This document shows, piece by piece, positions 62,225 through 64,000 of a DNA stretch of 64,000 bases. Both the position numbers and the translations under genes were made by a program. The stretch's first letter is position 1; the number at the start of each line of letters is the position of its first letter. The stretch is from positions 3,719,767 through 3,783,766 of the forward strand of contig NZ_CP022161.1 of NCBI RefSeq assembly GCF_002214185.1, read 5' to 3'. Source of the stretch: Streptomyces capitiformicae (GTDB taxonomy: Bacteria > Actinomycetota > Actinomycetes > Streptomycetales > Streptomycetaceae). The notes under the pieces are model-generated. The model was given only the letters and a program-made list of their open reading frames with translations, was not told the origin of the DNA and did not search any database.

Positions 62225-63523
62225 ATGCGTATCACTACCCGTCACGCTGTCAGAACCGTCCAGACCCTGTGCGTCACTGTCTCGGCAGCCCTCGTGGCCA
62301 CCGGCTGCGGCCGGAGCGAGGATTCCGGCCCCGGCAACGACGCGCCCGCCAAGATCGGCGCGGGCAAGGCCAAGGGGACGGTGGTCATGTGGTCCCTGGG
62401 TGACCCCGACGAGGACCTGAAGGAGCTGGCCAAGAAGTTCGAGCAGGAGAACCCGGACGCAGACGTCAAGATCACCGCGGTCCCGTGGGACGGCGCCCAC
62501 GACAAGCTGACCACCGCGATAGCCGGCGGAAACACACCGGACATGTCCATGGTGGGCAGCACTTGGATGGCCGAGATGGCCGCCTTGAAGGGCTTCCAGG
62601 CCACCCCGACGTCGATCAAGTCCTCGGACTTCTACCCCGGCCAGTGGGACACCACCAAGTACAAGAACACCGCCTACGGCATCCCGTTCATCGCCGACAC
62701 CCAAGCGGTCTACTACCGGACCGATCTCACGGCGAAGGCCGGTATCAAGGGCGCCCTGGCCGGCGACTGGGACGGATACCTGAAGGACCTCAAGGCCATC
62801 CAGGCCACCGCGGGCAAGGAGAACCCCAAGCTGCGCCACGCCAGCGGGCTGGTGATGGGCTTTAACTCCTGGATCTTCTGGCTGCCGATGGTCTGGCAGC
62901 AGGGCAGTGACATCTACGACGCCAAGTCCGGGAAGTTCTCCTTCGACACGCCCGAGGTCGCCAAGGCGCTGGAGAACTACGCGAACGTTCCGAAGCAGGG
63001 CCTGGCGCCGACGGACAGGGCGGACAACGTGCAGAGCTTCCAGGACGGGCTGACCGCCGTCTACCAGGAGGGCGCGTGGGCCGGCGGCACCTTCCACAAG
63101 GACTCCCCGCAACTGGACGGTAAGTGGAAGACCATGCCGATGCCGTACACCAAGCAGCCCGCCGGGTTCGCCGGCGGCACCGACCTGGCGGTGTTCAAGG
63201 AGGCCAAGAACCCCGACGCGGCATGGAAGTTCGCCCAGTTCCTGACCGAGCCCGCCAACCTCGCGGCCTATTCCAAGGCCACCGGCAGCCTGCCTCCTTC
63301 GCCCCAGGCGTGGACGGAGGGGAAGCTGACCGAGGACGAGAACTTGAAGGCGTTCGCCGAGCAGCTCGAGGTCAGCAAGGCGCCGCCCGCCATCACGACC
63401 TGGCAGCAGATCGCCGACACCATCGACTCCGAACTGGAGAAGCTGACCCTCGGTAAGGCCACCGTCGCCGAGGTGCAGAAGACGCTGCAGTCCAAGGCCA
63501 CCAGCATCGGCACCGGCCGCTGA
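62225..63523 (+). CDS. Sugar ABC transporter substrate-binding lipoprotein
   Basis: 432 aa, Clusters with family 1 (maltose-type) binding proteins. Lipobox VATGC gives lipidated Cys28. The ligand-binding pattern: TVVMWSLGDPDEDLKELAKKFEQENP, AGGNTPDMSMVGSTWMAEMAAL, YGIPFIADTQAVYYRTDL, GGTDLAVFKEAKNPDAAWKFAQFL. CAAGGAG lies upstream of the ATG. It is followed 48-57 bp later by the permease gene. Specificity is likely an oligosaccharide, possibly fructose-based from the GH32 context. Confidence 0.92.
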   Translation: MRITTRHAVRTVQTLCVTVSAALVATGCGRSEDSGPGNDAPAKIGAGKAKGTVVMWSLGDPDEDLKELAKKFEQENPDADVKITAVPWDGAHDKLTTAIAGGNTPDMSMVGSTWMAEMAALKGFQATPTSIKSSDFYPGQWDTTKYKNTAYGIPFIADTQAVYYRTDLTAKAGIKGALAGDWDGYLKDLKAIQATAGKENPKLRHASGLVMGFNSWIFWLPMVWQQGSDIYDAKSGKFSFDTPEVAKALENYANVPKQGLAPTDRADNVQSFQDGLTAVYQEGAWAGGTFHKDSPQLDGKWKTMPMPYTKQPAGFAGGTDLAVFKEAKNPDAAWKFAQFLTEPANLAAYSKATGSLPPSPQAWTEGKLTEDENLKAFAEQLEVSKAPPAITTWQQIADTIDSELEKLTLGKATVAEVQKTLQSKATSIGTGR

Positions 63524-63580
63524 GCGCCGCCGCGTGAGTACCCCTCGTACGGACAACCCTCGTACGGACGGATGACATCC

Positions 63581-64000
63581 ATGTCCACGAAAACGCTCCC
63601 CGAGCGGGGCGACACCCACGAGCAGGGCACCGCAGGGTCGGAACGGAGTGCCGATCGCCGACACTCCGGGCTCCGGAGCACGGCACGCGGCAGGCAGGCC
63701 CGGGCCGCCTGGGTCCTCGCCGCCCCGTTCCTCGCGCTGTTCTTGGCCTTCATGCTGCTGCCGGTGGTGTGGTCGCTGCTGATGGGCCTGACCGACACCA
63801 AGAGCGCGGACCTGCGCACACCGCTGAACGTGTCGTTCGTCGGCTTCGACAACTACATACGCCTCTTTGAGGACCCGCAGTTCTTCACGGCTCTGCGCAA
63901 CACGGCCGTGTTCGTCCTGGTGGCCCTGCCCCTGACCCTGGCCGCCGGGCTCGCGGCGGCGGTTGCCCTCGACCGGGGCATCCGCCGCTTCCGGGCCGTC
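63581..64000 (+). CDS. Sugar ABC transporter permease (5' part, cut by window end)
   Basis: At least 140 residues seen. A ~42-residue polar N-terminus with many Arg/Ser precedes the first TM helix (WVLAAPFLALFLAFMLLPVVWSL) typical of MalF/UgpA permeases. VGFDNYIRLFEDPQFFTALRNTAVFVLV is the family signature after it. ATG at 63581; an in-frame ATG at 63572 is possible. A CCTCGTACGGA direct repeat lies in the leader. The gene continues beyond the window. Confidence 0.87.
   Translation, partial: MSTKTLPERGDTHEQGTAGSERSADRRHSGLRSTARGRQARAAWVLAAPFLALFLAFMLLPVVWSLLMGLTDTKSADLRTPLNVSFVGFDNYIRLFEDPQFFTALRNTAVFVLVALPLTLAAGLAAAVALDRGIRRFRAV

Overview
This is a high-GC actinobacterial chromosome segment, almost certainly Streptomyces. 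The reasons are strong third-position GC bias, many GTG/TTG starts, the developmental sigma factor gene bldN with its anti-sigma partner rsbN, the Rex-controlled rex-hemACD operon, lipoproteins of the DUF3558 and DUF4232 type, and a six-copy intergenic repeat family of a kind seen in Streptomyces. Most of the window looks like conserved core chromosome with accessory insertions.

Layout. 0.2-2.4 kb: a Pro-rich membrane protein translationally coupled to a mycosin-like subtilase. 2.5-13.9 kb: accessory and regulatory genes (aminoglycoside phosphotransferase-like protein, MFS exporter with a divergent MmyB-like regulator, two membrane proteins opposite a MerR regulator with an operator-like palindrome pair, HATPase, transglutaminase-like protein, two-component system, glycosyltransferase). 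14-19 kb: LLM flavin oxidoreductase/AraC pair, SDR with a 55-aa membrane protein, SnoaL-like protein, RtcB RNA ligase. 19-26.5 kb: two DUF3558 lipoproteins, a DUF2637 membrane protein, and the divergent aminoacyl-tRNA synthetase genes lysS and argS. 26.6-28.6 kb: two paralogous secreted proteins, the second remodelled by nested repeat and MITE-like insertions. 28.7-36.5 kb: DUF4253, aminotransferase, phosphotransferase, SAM methyltransferase, DUF805, a membrane-anchored HTH protein and DUF4232 lipoproteins. 36.5-48 kb: haem locus, with hemB split from rex-hemACD by about 5 kb carrying an APC permease and a three-gene caspase-like/EACC1-like operon. 48.4-59.7 kb: glutaredoxin, HAD hydrolase, bldN-rsbN, acyltransferase, epimerase, a 32-aa ribosome-type peptide, an excisionase-like regulator, AcuC, MFS and HAD genes. 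59.8-64 kb: a 5S rRNA 3' half with its terminator fused to a truncated GH32 (levanase-type) gene, then a LacI-regulated sugar ABC transporter that runs off the end.

How genes work together. Rex senses NADH/NAD+ and represses its own operon, coupling tetrapyrrole synthesis (HemA, HemC, HemD, and HemB elsewhere) to redox state. BldN drives aerial development genes and is held by RsbN. The caspase-like protease, EACC1-like membrane protein and helical-repeat protein overlap or abut as one operon and resemble predicted prokaryotic conflict or programmed-death modules. The LacI regulator, solute-binding protein and permease form a sugar uptake unit next to a broken GH32 gene.

The three observations most worth following are the caspase operon inside the haem locus (37.7-42.7 kb), the 5S rRNA/GH32 junction (59.8-60.3 kb), and the mobile-repeat insertion that rewrote a signal peptide (28.0-28.5 kb).
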